A DNA stretch of 64,000 nt from Symsagittifera roscoffensis (Eukaryota > Xenacoelomorpha > Acoela > Convolutidae). The DNA lies in the NCBI RefSeq assembly GCF_963678635.1, contig NC_087070.1:32569481-32633480 (forward strand), in the 5' to 3' direction. Each line of letters starts with the position of its first letter. Position 1 is the stretch's first letter. Made by a program: the position numbers and the translations under genes. A model generated the notes under the pieces. The model was not told the DNA's origin and searched no databases. It saw nothing but the letters and a program-made list of their open reading frames with translations. Of this stretch, positions 11,801 through 19,888 are shown piece by piece.

Positions 11801-12858
11801 AATTATCTTAATTCAGTCCAAATATCAAGCTTTCAGTGCCTCAGTGAGAATTTTTTTCATAAATTTGGAGTTCAAAATAGAAAAGTTTGCCTGAATTATC
11901 CTCTAAAAGTGTTTAATATATCGGTCTTTGATAAAATATCAGCTTAATTTAATTGAATAATACAATAATATGCGTGGTAAATTATCCGCACTCAAAATTT
12001 TCTCAGATTTGACTGAGGCCATTTATCATTTGTCATAACTTAACCTTACCACTTGCGTTCGATATTGGCAGTAAAAAGAACAAATATTTTTTGAGACCAA
12101 TTAAGGGGCAGTCGGAACATTCACAATCTTGCACGATTTTGCCCTGGTATACGAGCAGTCGTGTTTTTTGACTTCGAAGAAAATGGCGGACATTTTTGTG
12201 CTTGGGTTTTTTTTCCACTGACAAATTTCATTTTATTTTAATAAATTTATTTTTTATTGTTATTACTGCTCCATAGACCTTAAAAGGCAGTAGGAACATT
12301 CAGGGCTTCGCCCTGATACAAGCAGTCTTGTTTTTTTTTAATTTCATCAATTTATAAAGCGAACAGTATTAAACAAAGCTGATAAGGCAATGTGAACATT
12401 CAGGGCTTTGCCCTGATACGAGCACTCGAGATCAAGAAAAAAAGCGGAAAAAAACTCGGCTAGTTTTATTCGGCTAGATTTGTTGACATAGAAGTTGAAA
12501 TTACTCGTTTTTGTTTCAGTGTAATTTCCGAACGGATGAAAACGGACAAGAATGGCCTACCGATGAGCTTACCAACTGGACTAAGAGATGTCTGGAACGA
12601 GGAGGAATCACTGGCATCAGCACTGTCTCGGCCGCCAAAAGCGACGATCGGATCAAGATTATGGTCGAAAATGCTATCAAACACTACAATGAAACCGAAG
12701 CTACGTCCAATGCACAAAAAGTTCAGAAGTTTGAAATTCTGGACCAAGATTTCAGTATCGCTGCAGGTGATTTGGGACCCACGTTGAAACTAAAACGAAA
12801 CGTAGTCGTTCTAAAATTGAAAGAGGAAATCGATAAGTTCTACCCGGAAGAAAATTAG
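2523..12858 (+). CDS. ACSBG: Long-chain-fatty-acid--CoA ligase, ACSBG (bubblegum) type, C-terminal 512 residues
   Basis: This enzyme activates long and very long chain fatty acids with ATP and CoA to acyl-CoA via an acyl-adenylate; family members are membrane-associated in the cytoplasm. Seven exons join in frame: 2523-2895, 3337-3496, 3669-3886, 4112-4204, 4630-4769, 9543-9758 and 12520-12858 (1,539 nt, 512 codons plus TAG). All introns are GT/AG. Visible motifs, numbered from the first residue here: P-loop YTSGTTGNPKG (about 60-70), YLPLSHI, PDALKGSL, IGVPRVYEKI, YGLSEVSG, the adenylate-binding TGD followed by MGR, GRLKELIITAGGENVPP, and a C-terminal GPTLKLKR that carries the expected catalytic lysine. 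The IGVPR, GGENVPP and GPT(M/L)KLKR blocks are typical of ACSBG rather than ACSL enzymes. Roughly the first 150-200 residues lie outside the window. No frameshift or missing core residue was seen, so it is probably functional. Confidence 0.93.
2985..3190 (+). mobile_element. Degenerate copy of the CAGGGGCGGATC hAT-type MITE
   Basis: Lies in the intron just after the first exon. It shares the family's internal order: GGTC(G/A)ACC(A/G)AAT, GAGCTC(T/C)CC, an A/T stretch with GAAAA-TTTTG-CAAAAA, then GCGCGC(T)CCCCCTC. Neither terminal repeat is intact, so the assignment rests on internal similarity only. Confidence 0.45.
3337..3496 (+). CDS. ACSBG: ACSBG exon: PDALKG to YGLVRW
   Basis: Acceptor TTTGAG|GA ends at 3336. 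Reading with one base carried over gives Thr-Cys-Ile-Phe-Ala-Lys then PDALKGSL, IADHRPSVLIGVPRVYEKIQ and a basic helix. The donor TG|GTAAGG splits the final Trp codon. Confidence 0.93.
3669..3886 (+). CDS. ACSBG: ACSBG exon: middle of adenylation domain, ISGGAPL motif
   Basis: Acceptor CGCTAG|G completes the split Trp codon. The exon encodes a linker helix, then KKKIGLDGVVYSISGGAPLL and DTQRFWLKLDMPICQ. The ISGGAPL block corresponds to the (S/Y)GAAP element of the family. The donor CAAG|GTTATA leaves one base for the Gly of GYGLSE. Confidence 0.92.
4112..4204 (+). CDS. ACSBG: ACSBG exon: YGLSEVSG motif
   Basis: After CTTCTGTTCAG the exon reads Gly (split) then YGLSEVSG, the adenine/acyl-binding A5 motif, and continues to FEVGSA. 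It ends one base into the next Gly codon before GTACCT. Confidence 0.93.
4630..4769 (+). CDS. ACSBG: ACSBG exon: GKPL to TDGE
   Basis: After AATAG the exon completes the Gly codon and reads Lys-Pro-Leu, then KVKIDPETEEVLLAGQNVFS, GYLNRED and an acidic end (TDGE). The donor GAA|GTACGT is in phase 0. It is followed by the longest intron of the gene, 4,773 bp. Confidence 0.92.
5830..6075. repeat. AAATCGAT/AAATCCAT-rich simple repeat block
   Basis: Words such as TTTAAATCGAT and AATCAATTTAAATCGAT recur, followed by two tandem copies of AATCTCACTTAAATCCATC near 6028-6070. The words occur on both strands (ATGGATTTT against AAAATCCAT), so the block can fold on itself. Confidence 0.6.
6185..6450. repeat. 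Tandem repeat, period about 109 bp, roughly 2.5 copies
   Basis: The order AGAAAAGGGTCA, AATCA(A/G)ATT, CTCAAT, ATGCAAAAAAATCA(T/A)AG occurs at about 6283 and again at about 6391. A more diverged first copy lies near 6185-6280. Confidence 0.55.
6923..8852. mobile_element. Foldback-like non-autonomous element with about 44-bp terminal inverted repeats
   Basis: The left end, AAGGATAGCCGGTT followed by CAAGTAGCAC and CCGACC, is mirrored at the right end by GGTCGCAACATT, GTGCTACTTG and CCGGCTATCCTT. Inside, a 200-bp module (lead word CTGGGA, then CACTCAA/CAACCCA, ATTTGTGGTACC, TTTTGCGTGGAAAACA) occurs about 7310-7500 and 7960-8130 in one orientation and 8220-8470 in the other. No transposase-like ORF is seen and no target-site duplication was found. 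Related right ends occur at 41253-41297 and 42198-42240. Confidence 0.65.
9543..9758 (+). CDS. ACSBG: ACSBG exon: TGD motif, GRLKELI and GGENVPP
   Basis: After TTTTTCAG the exon reads IFFKTGDMGRLSEKGQLYIT then GRLKELIITAGGENVPPVPI. It carries the ATP-ribose-binding Asp of TGD and the hinge Arg-Leu-Lys, and ends with KFLACFITLK before GTATAA (phase 0). Confidence 0.94.
9901..10310 (+). mobile_element. hAT-type MITE, complete copy with perfect 8-bp TSD
   Basis: The element runs from CAGGGGCGGATCTAGG to CCTAAATCCGCCCCTA, an imperfect terminal inverted repeat of about 16 bp. It is flanked by ATCTCAAT at 9893-9900 and again at 10311-10318. The 410 bp contain no transposase. An 8-bp duplication with a CAGGGGCGG terminus is characteristic of hAT superfamily elements. 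It lies in the ACSBG intron after the TGD exon. Confidence 0.88.
10574..10876 (+). mobile_element. hAT-type MITE, 3'-truncated copy
   Basis: Starts with CAGGGGCGGATCTAGG and follows the family through GGTCG(T)CCAAATTGATTTTC, GAGCTCTCCC, TTGGCGCCAAAGG and CTTTAGGGTC. It breaks off after AAAAGGGACC, before the GGGTCGAATCCC and the right terminal repeat. It lies in the same intron as the complete copy 260 bp upstream. Confidence 0.8.
11965..12060 (+). repeat. Dispersed repeat, copy 1 (TGCGTGG...TATCCGCACTCA)
   Basis: The block TGCGTGGTAAATTATCCGCA is shared, with one change, with 14180-14205. In both places it is followed by a TGA-GGCCA stretch, and small hairpin elements lie downstream. Confidence 0.5.
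12093..12159 (+). repeat. Small hairpin element, copy
   Basis: Carries the family words GGGGCAGTCGGAACATTCA, GCACGATTTTGCCCTGGTAT and the terminal ACGAGCAGTC. The left terminus has diverged from ACTGCTCC. Confidence 0.5.
12265..12326 (+). repeat. Small hairpin element, best copy (62 bp, TIR ACTGCT/AGCAGT)
   Basis: Begins ACTGCTCCATAGACC and ends ACAAGCAGTC, so the outer six bases are an inverted repeat. The core CAGGGCTTCGCCCTG (12301-12315) is a perfect 6-bp stem with a 3-base loop. The middle word AAAAGGCAGTAGGAACATTC recurs in all copies. It is far too short to code, and no function is known to me. Confidence 0.65.
12366..12427 (+). repeat. Small hairpin element, copy
   Basis: Has AAGGCAATGTGAACATTCAGG, the hairpin CAGGGCTTTGCCCTG (12401-12415) and ACGAGCACTC. 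The hairpin loop differs by one base from the copy 40 bp upstream while the stem is intact. Confidence 0.6.
12520..12858 (+). CDS. ACSBG: ACSBG last exon: C-terminal domain with GPTLKLKR and stop
   Basis: After TTTGTTTCAG the exon continues in phase 0 with CNFRTDENGQEWPTDELT. It carries a helical stretch, AQKVQKFEILDQDFSIAAGD and GPTLKLKRNVV, in which the Lys of TLKLKR is the residue expected to contact the adenylate. It ends FYPEEN then TAG at 12856-12858, the normal C-terminal end of the family. Confidence 0.94.
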   Translation, partial: CNFRTDENGQEWPTDELTNWTKRCLERGGITGISTVSAAKSDDRIKIMVENAIKHYNETEATSNAQKVQKFEILDQDFSIAAGDLGPTLKLKRNVVVLKLKEEIDKFYPEEN

Positions 12859-12881
12859 GGCTAACTTATGGAAGTAAATTT

Positions 12882-12887
12882 AATAAA
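12882..12887 (+). promoter_or_regulatory. Polyadenylation signal AATAAA of ACSBG
   Basis: AATAAA lies 24 nt after the ACSBG stop codon. The transcript end is therefore expected near 12900, giving a very short 3' untranslated region. Confidence 0.65.
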
Positions 12888-14174
12888 CTTCTCGAAAAAG
12901 TCATGTGTAGTTATATTTTCTATCGTATTATTCCAATTTCGTTTCAATATGATGCTACTTTCTATGATTTCCAGAATAATTTATTGTACTATATCAGCTT
13001 ATTTTTAAATAACGGATCTGATTTTGTCCCAATCCGCATATATTTTGGCTCAGATTAGAACCAATCAGAAATGTTTCGAAAAACTTGTGAGAGTCGATGT
13101 TTTGAAAATCAGATGTGTCATAGAACAATCACAACGGATCTATAAGAAAGGCGAGTTTGTTAAGTAAATTAAATCAGTGAATTTTAGGGAGGGGAAGAGG
13201 AGTTTATTAAGAAGATTCCCAAAAAGCAGTAGTCGCAAAAAGGGCAAATATTTATAACAATAGATTGAAAAAAATGACAAATGAATGAGCCTTTGGCTTG
13301 CCCGCCTTGTTCAATAGCTTGCACTTGAAAAGTCTTTCCAGTGGTAGAGAAAACTTTTGCTGAGAGTTATTTCATACTTCAATTATTGCGAATATGCATT
13401 TCAACACTGCATGAAATAAAACAAAAGATCGGTGCATTCACTTCAGACAGGCGGCTGACTACGTGCTATTATCTGCCCCAGGGAATTGCCCAGAGCCCCT
13501 GTAATAACCCATAAACTCATTCAGAACCACAAGCATTGTAAATTAGTTTCATCTTTTTATTCATACCAACCAGAAGGTGCAGAAAATTTCGTTCATTTTT
13601 TGCACAGAGCGCACGACAAGTAAAAAGTTGTTTATGAATATTTGTTCGATTTGAATTTTTAATCAAACAATTATTGGGCGAACAAAAACTTCACTGAACA
13701 ATTTTAATACTTCGTGTTATTTTTTGTACTTTATTCAGAATAAGACAAATTTGTGTTTGCAAAAATTGTTTATCGGCAGAAACAGAAGCTTTCAACTCTG
13801 AAAAGGTAAATAAATATTTGCCTGCCATACAAACTTAATATATTTTCAAAATTGGTGAAATAGTTTTTTTTCAAATTCTGTCGTCGCTTTGGGATAAAAG
13901 TTATTTACAATTTTAAAATTAGCCGGATTAACTTGCCTCTTAGGCACGCGTTAATAGATCGAAGTATATCGCTTTTTTTACTGCTCCGCGGACTTTTGAA
14001 GAAAGTGACGAACATATATCCCGGGGTGATTTTTTATTATCAGACAAATTTTAGAAAAGTTGACTGCGTATGTGCATTGTCGTCGATCCGGAAATCATGT
14101 GATTGTCAAAGGAGTATGCTTACACTTGACTTAAGTACTGCTTTGCTGCTGGATAGCTTATTGCAAAACGCGAG
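12888..14174. other. Spacer downstream of ACSBG
   Basis: No gene recognised. A slightly G/C-richer patch near 13440-13530 shows no reading frame that continues, and the rest is A/T-rich unique-looking sequence. Confidence 0.5.
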
Positions 14175-14625
14175 TTATTTATGCGTGGCAAATTATCCGC
14201 ACTCATAAGTGTTTCAAATTGAACGGAGCTAGCTAAATGGTCTTATTACTTCCATAAACGACTCAAACTTTAGTACTTGGATATTATAAGGCTAAAATTT
14301 CATGCATCAAAACGATTCTAGACCAATTAATAGACAGTAGAAACATTCAGATCTTTATTTTATTGTTAAATTAACGCGTAAGCCGAAATTTGATCTGTCT
14401 TAGAAATCGTTCCAGCGTGAATTGAGGCCAGCTATTTGATCTTTTCAAAACTTAGCCGCATGCTGAATGTATTACTTTGTGTTTTACATAGCGTGAGGGG
14501 ATGAATTTTGCAAAAATACATATAAATTTTTTTGAAAACTTCATCAATTGTTTCCACAGCGAACACTGCTCCATAGAATTCAAAAAGCGGTCGGAACAAT
14601 CAAAGGTTCGCCTTGAAAGGAGTAG
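14175..14625 (+). repeat. Second copy of the TGCGTGG repeat with a small hairpin element (14565-14625)
   Basis: TGCGTGGCAAATTATCCGCA at about 14180 matches the repeat at 11965. Downstream, 14565-14625 begins ACTGCTCCATAGAA and contains AAAAAGCGGTCGGAACAATC and CAAAGGTTCGCCTTG, a weakened version of the family hairpin. It ends GGAGTAG. The order is the same as at 11965-12326. Confidence 0.5.
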
Positions 14626-14770
14626 CCCTGTGATTTTTTGAAAACTCATTACAATATCTTTCAGACTATATGAAAACCAAAAAAGCTCTTCTTTGCGAAA
14701 AAAGTCGAAGCATATCTCGAGAAGAAAACCAACCCCATCGCAACTACTACGCCAATATTTACAATTCATT

Positions 14771-15128
14771 TAAGGCATAACCTTTGATCTAATTGTTATC
14801 ATAGTGAGCTTACAAAGCAATTGGGGAGAGTTTTCAAAAAAATCTCAAGCAAAATATGAGCTCTATTCTCACGTTTTTTTTGCAGTTTCATCATTTCTTA
14901 AAGCAAACATCACGCTTCAAATCGGAAAATAATTGGGAAGTTTTAAAAAATATGATCATAAAAAAGGTGGCTCAACACCTTTGAGAAAAGGAAAAAGTGG
15001 ATACAGCAAAAGCACCAACCCGAGAAGTACCAATAAGGAGGAGGTTCAAAAGAAAAGAATTAAGAAAAATAGTATAAAGAGTGTTCAACCTGGAGAAGAA
15101 CAGAGAAACTTTAAAGTGGTACCACTTA
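14771..15128 (+). repeat. Left arm of inverted repeat (pair with 15262-15602)
   Basis: From GGCATAACCTTTGATCTAA to AAAGTGGTACCACTT this arm matches the reverse complement of 15262-15602 over about 350 bp with scattered changes. It contains a peptide-like stretch (14933-15139) rich in Lys/Ser: STPLRKGKSGYSKS, EEVQKKRIKKNS, VQPG. The other arm encodes a related peptide on the minus strand, which suggests two copies of one ORF-bearing repeat in tail-to-tail orientation. Confidence 0.75.
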
Positions 15129-15261
15129 TTCGTTATTGATATATTTAATATTGGCTCGATTGTGCCTGTCCAATCTTTGTTTAAATTTCGCTGTCTCTGA
15201 TGCGGCGGGATTATTATATTTGTGCACTTTTGTTCTGGAATTTTCATAATTACAGTGGTGC

Positions 15262-15602
15262 CATTTTGATGTTTCTCTATCCCATGTCCAGGTTGAACAC
15301 TGTTATTCTTAATTCTTTTTTTTTGATCCTCTTCCACATTGGTACGTTTTGAGTGGTTGTCTTTAATGTATCCACTTTTTTCTATTATCAAAGGGGTTGG
15401 GCCATCATTTTTGTTTATCATATTTTTGTAATCTTCTCAATTACTTTCTGATTTGAAGCGTGATGTTCGCTTTAACAAATGATGAAATTGCAAAAAAACG
15501 TGAAAATAGAGTTCACATTTTGCTTGAGATTTTTTGAAAACTATCCCCAAATGCTTTTTAAGCTCATTATGATAATAGTTAGATCAAATGTTATGCCTCC
15601 AT
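15262..15602 (-). repeat. Right arm of inverted repeat (pair with 14771-15128)
   Basis: On the minus strand, an open frame 14972-15421 covers this arm and carries PTPLIIEKSGYIKDN, EEDQKKRIKNNS and VQPG, matching the left-arm peptide in the same order. The arms flank an asymmetric centre of about 130 bp. The parent element is not recognised; a LINE ORF1 fragment is possible. Confidence 0.7.
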
Positions 15603-16589
15603 TGAAACAGTGTTGAAGTTGGATTAATTCTCCGCTTACGAGTTAATGGAACAAAACATATAGCGAGGCAATCAATTCAAATTAATAAAATTGGCAAAAC
15701 CTGAATCGCCACAATTCTACAATTACGATCGTTGAAAATTTTGTGAAAAGAGTGTAAAAAAATGCGTTAAAGAGTGTAAGAAATTACGTCAAAAAATGCG
15801 TATAAAAATTTGCGTCAACAAAATGTGTCAAAATTCGAAAGTCGGGAAATAAACAAGAGTGTTCTAATTCAGCCGAAGTCTCCTTTGATAATTCTGAGGC
15901 TTACGAAATATATAGTAAAACCTTTATTGAGTCAAAATCTTTTTTATGTCAACTGAAAAATATTTTTTTTTTCGATTGTATTTTAATCCGTACACTATGT
16001 ACGGTCAAAGTGACAGGTTAAAGCGACGGGTTAAAAAGATCAAATAATTTACAAACGTTGAGTTCGGTTTGTTTTCAAAGCCAATTTGTACCGCAACCTA
16101 CGCTCTAACAAAACTTTTCAAACGCGCGTCACCGGTGAATTTCTTTTTTGAAATTCAAGCTTTTTAGAACAGTAAGGTTCAATGTATGGTAGCAACATCT
16201 TGAAAGTTCCAATTGCCGTTCGGTTTAGCGCATTACTGAACAATGATCAATTGAAACTATCAATTCTAAACTGAGACAATTTTTAAAGTAAAAAACTGTA
16301 GTTCAAGTCGTGGCAGAAATGGTTTTAATATGCTAGCGTACTTGTCTTCAACAGGCAGGGGAGGAATTAGGGGGTACAGACGCCCTTCTACCTCAAGGAT
16401 TCGACCTCTGTTTTTTTTGTCAAAATTCGACTTCTGCTTTTCCGGATTAGAAAAAGGTCGCGAGTCTTGATAATATCCCACCCTTTGTTTCCAAATAAGT
16501 AAACGAGTAACTATTGTTTGTTTTTCTGGAAACAAGTTAAAATATACCATTAAACTTAGCATTTCTTATGTAGTTTTCTGTTTGGCGAT
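15603..16589. other. Spacer
   Basis: A/T-rich sequence with short runs such as AATGCGTTAAAGAGTGTAAG/AAATTACGTC (about 15760-15830). No gene or known element recognised. Confidence 0.45.
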
Positions 16590-16740
16590 AAACCAACTCA
16601 GCTTTGAGAAAACAGAGTCACTTTTCTATGGTGAAGTACATTTGCTTAGATGCGTAAGTACTTTGAAGAATGCCATAATGGAAAAAAGCTACCACTATCG
16701 AACATATGGCCTCGAATTATGTCACAGAACCTTTCTATCT

Positions 16741-16776
16741 CTAGGGGCCCAGTGCACCCTAGGGGCCCAGTGCACT
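16741..16776 (+). repeat. 18-bp perfect-core tandem duplication in the LINE ORF1 tail
   Basis: CTAGGGGCCCAGTGCAC occurs twice in a row, followed by C and then T. It duplicates six codons in frame. Confidence 0.8.
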
Positions 16777-17170
16777 CTCAGAGGAACCGCACAAAACCCA
16801 GCTCAAGCCAAGTCTCGAGGAGCCCCGAGCACCCAGAGAAATTGACGAGCTATGGCTATAAAGAAAATGGTTATTCAAACTTCACAATAAACCAAACTTA
16901 TAATTATGTGAACAATAATCGTCATAATTATGACTTACGTAACAGATATTATCCATAATAATGAGAATTTAGCAGTTATGTGCCCAATGAATGTTGAGTT
17001 TTTTTTGTTTACAAATCATGTTTAGTAATTTTCTTTTCAAGACTCCCCATATTTTCCCCTAATTTTTAACATTAGACTAAAGCACAGTTATTCAGTGAAC
17101 TGCGCAGTTATGGCGCCTACAGCTTGTATCTATACTAGTGCAGTTTCTTTTATCCCTTTTTCAGATTGCA

Positions 17171-17224
17171 ATGTTGCAAACCTTGCTCCTCCTATGCGGG
17201 GACATCGAAGTAAGCCCAGGCGCA
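17171..17224 (+). other. Degenerate 2A-like motif at LINE ORF2 start
   Basis: The codons read MLQTLLLLCGDIEVSPGA. Ribosome-skipping 2A-like sequences end D(V/I)E-x-N-P-G-P, and some CR1-like LINEs carry such motifs at this position. Here Asn is Ser and the final Pro is Ala, so skipping activity is not expected. Confidence 0.6.
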
Positions 17225-19822
17225 GTCATGTCTTATGAGAACCTCAAAAGTATTGCGAAACAACACCATGAGTACATCAAGTTTCTAACTTTCTAACTCT
17301 AAACTGAAAAAGCCTAAAAAACAAACATGTTGAAATACTCTTCCTTTCATAAGTTATTACCTCAAACACTATTATTGGTCTCACTGAAACTTGTCTGGAT
17401 GAAACATGCGATCATCTCACCTACTCCTTCTGTATGTCAACCCACAACATATTCCGATGTGACCGAATTGAAGCATGTTCTGTTCAAAACTCAGGAGGGG
17501 GTACACTTCTTCTTATGCCAAAAAAATTTAACCCTAAGATCTGGAAAGACAGACATAAATTTCTGACGTTTTCCCACTTCGCGGGCATCTGAGTAGAACT
17601 TAGCCCAATCATACCAAAAGGCAGATAATAGCTCTTACTTACCTTCAACACAAGTAATTGAAACAATTATTGAAGACACAATGAAAGGTATTGACTATAT
17701 AGCTTCGCAAGCCAGAGAATTAGCTATCCTTGGAGATCTCAACATCAAATAACTGAACAAAAAAAGCCAAATTTATCAGCGAATTGATTAAATCATATAA
17801 TTTCTCCACAGCAAATACGACGTTGCCAACATATAACTCGGCACATAGCAGATCCCTCTTGGATTATAGTATCACAACCAATTCTCTTTGTGAAGAAACT
17901 CTTGTAGCTGAAGCACCATTTGATACGGACTACCTAAGGACAATGTGTATAAGTAAAATCAAAAGAACAGAAAAAACTGTCCCCAATACGAAATTTGAGG
18001 TTCAACAAGAAAAAGTACAAACAATAAAAATCGATTTTGTGAAAATTTGTCTGCAAATAACAAACAGTTTCAAATAAATTACTTAGGTTGGAACAAGTAT
18101 TCACAGAGGTTATTAATTTTCACGCACCACTTGAAAAAAAGTTTGTCCGTTATAAGCCACACTTCAATTATCTAAAAAAAATTATATGCTCAAAAGACGA
18201 ATCATTGAGATTGAAAAAACAAATTGCACTGAGAAATTTCCAGTCTACACAAACTGCTTTTCATTATAAAACCTGTAAACGCGAATGAGATGAAATCTCG
18301 TTTATAGAATCTCGACAGTCCCAAAAAGCAATGCAACTTCATCAACTCCATAAAAAACACAGTTCAGCAAACTATCCAGATAAATGAATTGCGGAACTCA
18401 TTTGGTAATTTAACTAACTGACCTGCTTAGTTGCAAGTTTTCAACCTTGGGCGTCTATGAAAAAACACATTCTCCAATTTCAATGTCCTCCACACCTACT
18501 GCTCTGAGAAATGATACCATGAAGTTTCAATTCAGATGTGCCCCCCTCAAAGAAAGGTTTGAAGCAGTTTTTTTGCTTCCAATCGATAAGCCTTTAGGAC
18601 CCAGTAAAACACCTTTTTGGTCCCTGAAACACAGTGTGCACATAATCAACCCTATTTAAATTATGATAAAAAACGAATGTATACGAAAGCTGAATTGAAA
18701 AAAATCACAAGTCATTCCCGTATTCAAAAATAGAGATACAGCCAATCCAATCAACTACCGGCCAATTTCCATAACACCAGCTGTCTCTAAACTATTTGCA
18801 AATTATTTTTCAGCTCAAATAAATCATCTTTTGTTTGATAATATTATTCTGAATTGCAACCAATTTGGTTTAAGGCTTGGTTATTCGACCGTTGATGCTC
18901 TTCTAAACACAACAGAAAAAATCAGATTCCAACTTGATAAACATAATGTAGCAGCAGCGGCCATTTTAGATGTCTCAAAAGCGTTTGATTTACTTTCACA
19001 TCCCTTCCTCAAACAAAAATTGAGGAAATTTGGAACCATCAGCCACTGATCTAGTAAAAAATTTCCTAGAAAACAGACAGCAGCCAACAATTGTGAATGG
19101 TGCAAATTCAGATTGGCTTAAGTTGGAGCAAGGTGTACCTCAGGGTACTTACTAGGACCTCTGCTGTTTAACTTATACGTTAATGATATGCCAAAAGTTC
19201 TAGACAAGTCATGTACTTTTGTACAGTATGCTGATGATACAACACTGCTAAGTTTCCATTCAAATCTGATATCCGCAAGACGAATCATTGAATCCAGTTT
19301 CAACAGAACTTTCTCAAATTTTCATTTCCACCAATTAATGATAAATGTAGACAAAACTCAGTTCATTCATTTCTCTGCCCCATCACAAAAAAAAACTCAT
19401 AGTAAACTGCAAGCTGCAAATAGGAAATTACCAAGTCAAAATATCTGAATCTGTAAAACTTCTTGATGTTAACATAGATGCATATCAATTCGGATCAATT
19501 CTCCTGCCAAGATTGTGTAAAACCGAATTTCTTTGTTGTTCATTTCTATTTATATCAACAAAAATTTTTATATCATTCAAAAAACCATCTCCATGAAAAG
19601 AACCTGTACGCTGTATCAAACAAATCAATTTTCAAATGCATACAAAAAAGTAGATTCTACCAATGCCCAATTTCCACCTTACTTCCTCAGGAGAGTCTTA
19701 AATAATCTTATGAAATCAGTGACTGATGAAACATTTTTTATTCACGTATTTAACAATAATGTACACTTGTTCCATCCACAATCAGTTTTGTAACTGCGAA
19801 AGTTGATGCAACAAAAAAGTGT

Positions 19823-19852
19823 TTTCTCTCTCTCTCTCTTTCCTCTTTACAA
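19823..19852. repeat. CT-rich microsatellite
   Basis: A run of CT dinucleotides followed by TTCCTCTTT lies just after the LINE end. Confidence 0.8.
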
Positions 19853-19888
19853 ATCGTGAACTCTTGATTGGGACATCTGAATCTAAGT

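Larger units (their letters stand above)
16590..19793 (+). pseudogene. Decayed CR1-like non-LTR retrotransposon (LINE)
   Basis: Order on the + strand: a basic, Asn/Tyr-rich ORF1 tail (to about 16958); ORF2 start with LLLLCGDIEVSPGA (17171-17224); AP endonuclease pieces IIGLTETCLDE (about 17371), GGGTLL (about 17497), LAILGDLNI (about 17723-17746) and SRSLLDYSITT (about 17840-17880); a linker helix; then reverse transcriptase NYRPISITPAVSKLF (about 18751), box A LDVSKAFD (18966-18989), GVPQG (about 19132), LGPLLFNLYVNDM and the catalytic QYADDT (19224-19241). Stop codons and frameshifts (for example near 17582, 18065, 19043 and 19146) split it, so it is inactive. The LLLL-GD-E-PG lead into the endonuclease is typical of CR1-like LINEs. 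The last recognisable frame ends near 19793. Confidence 0.85.
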
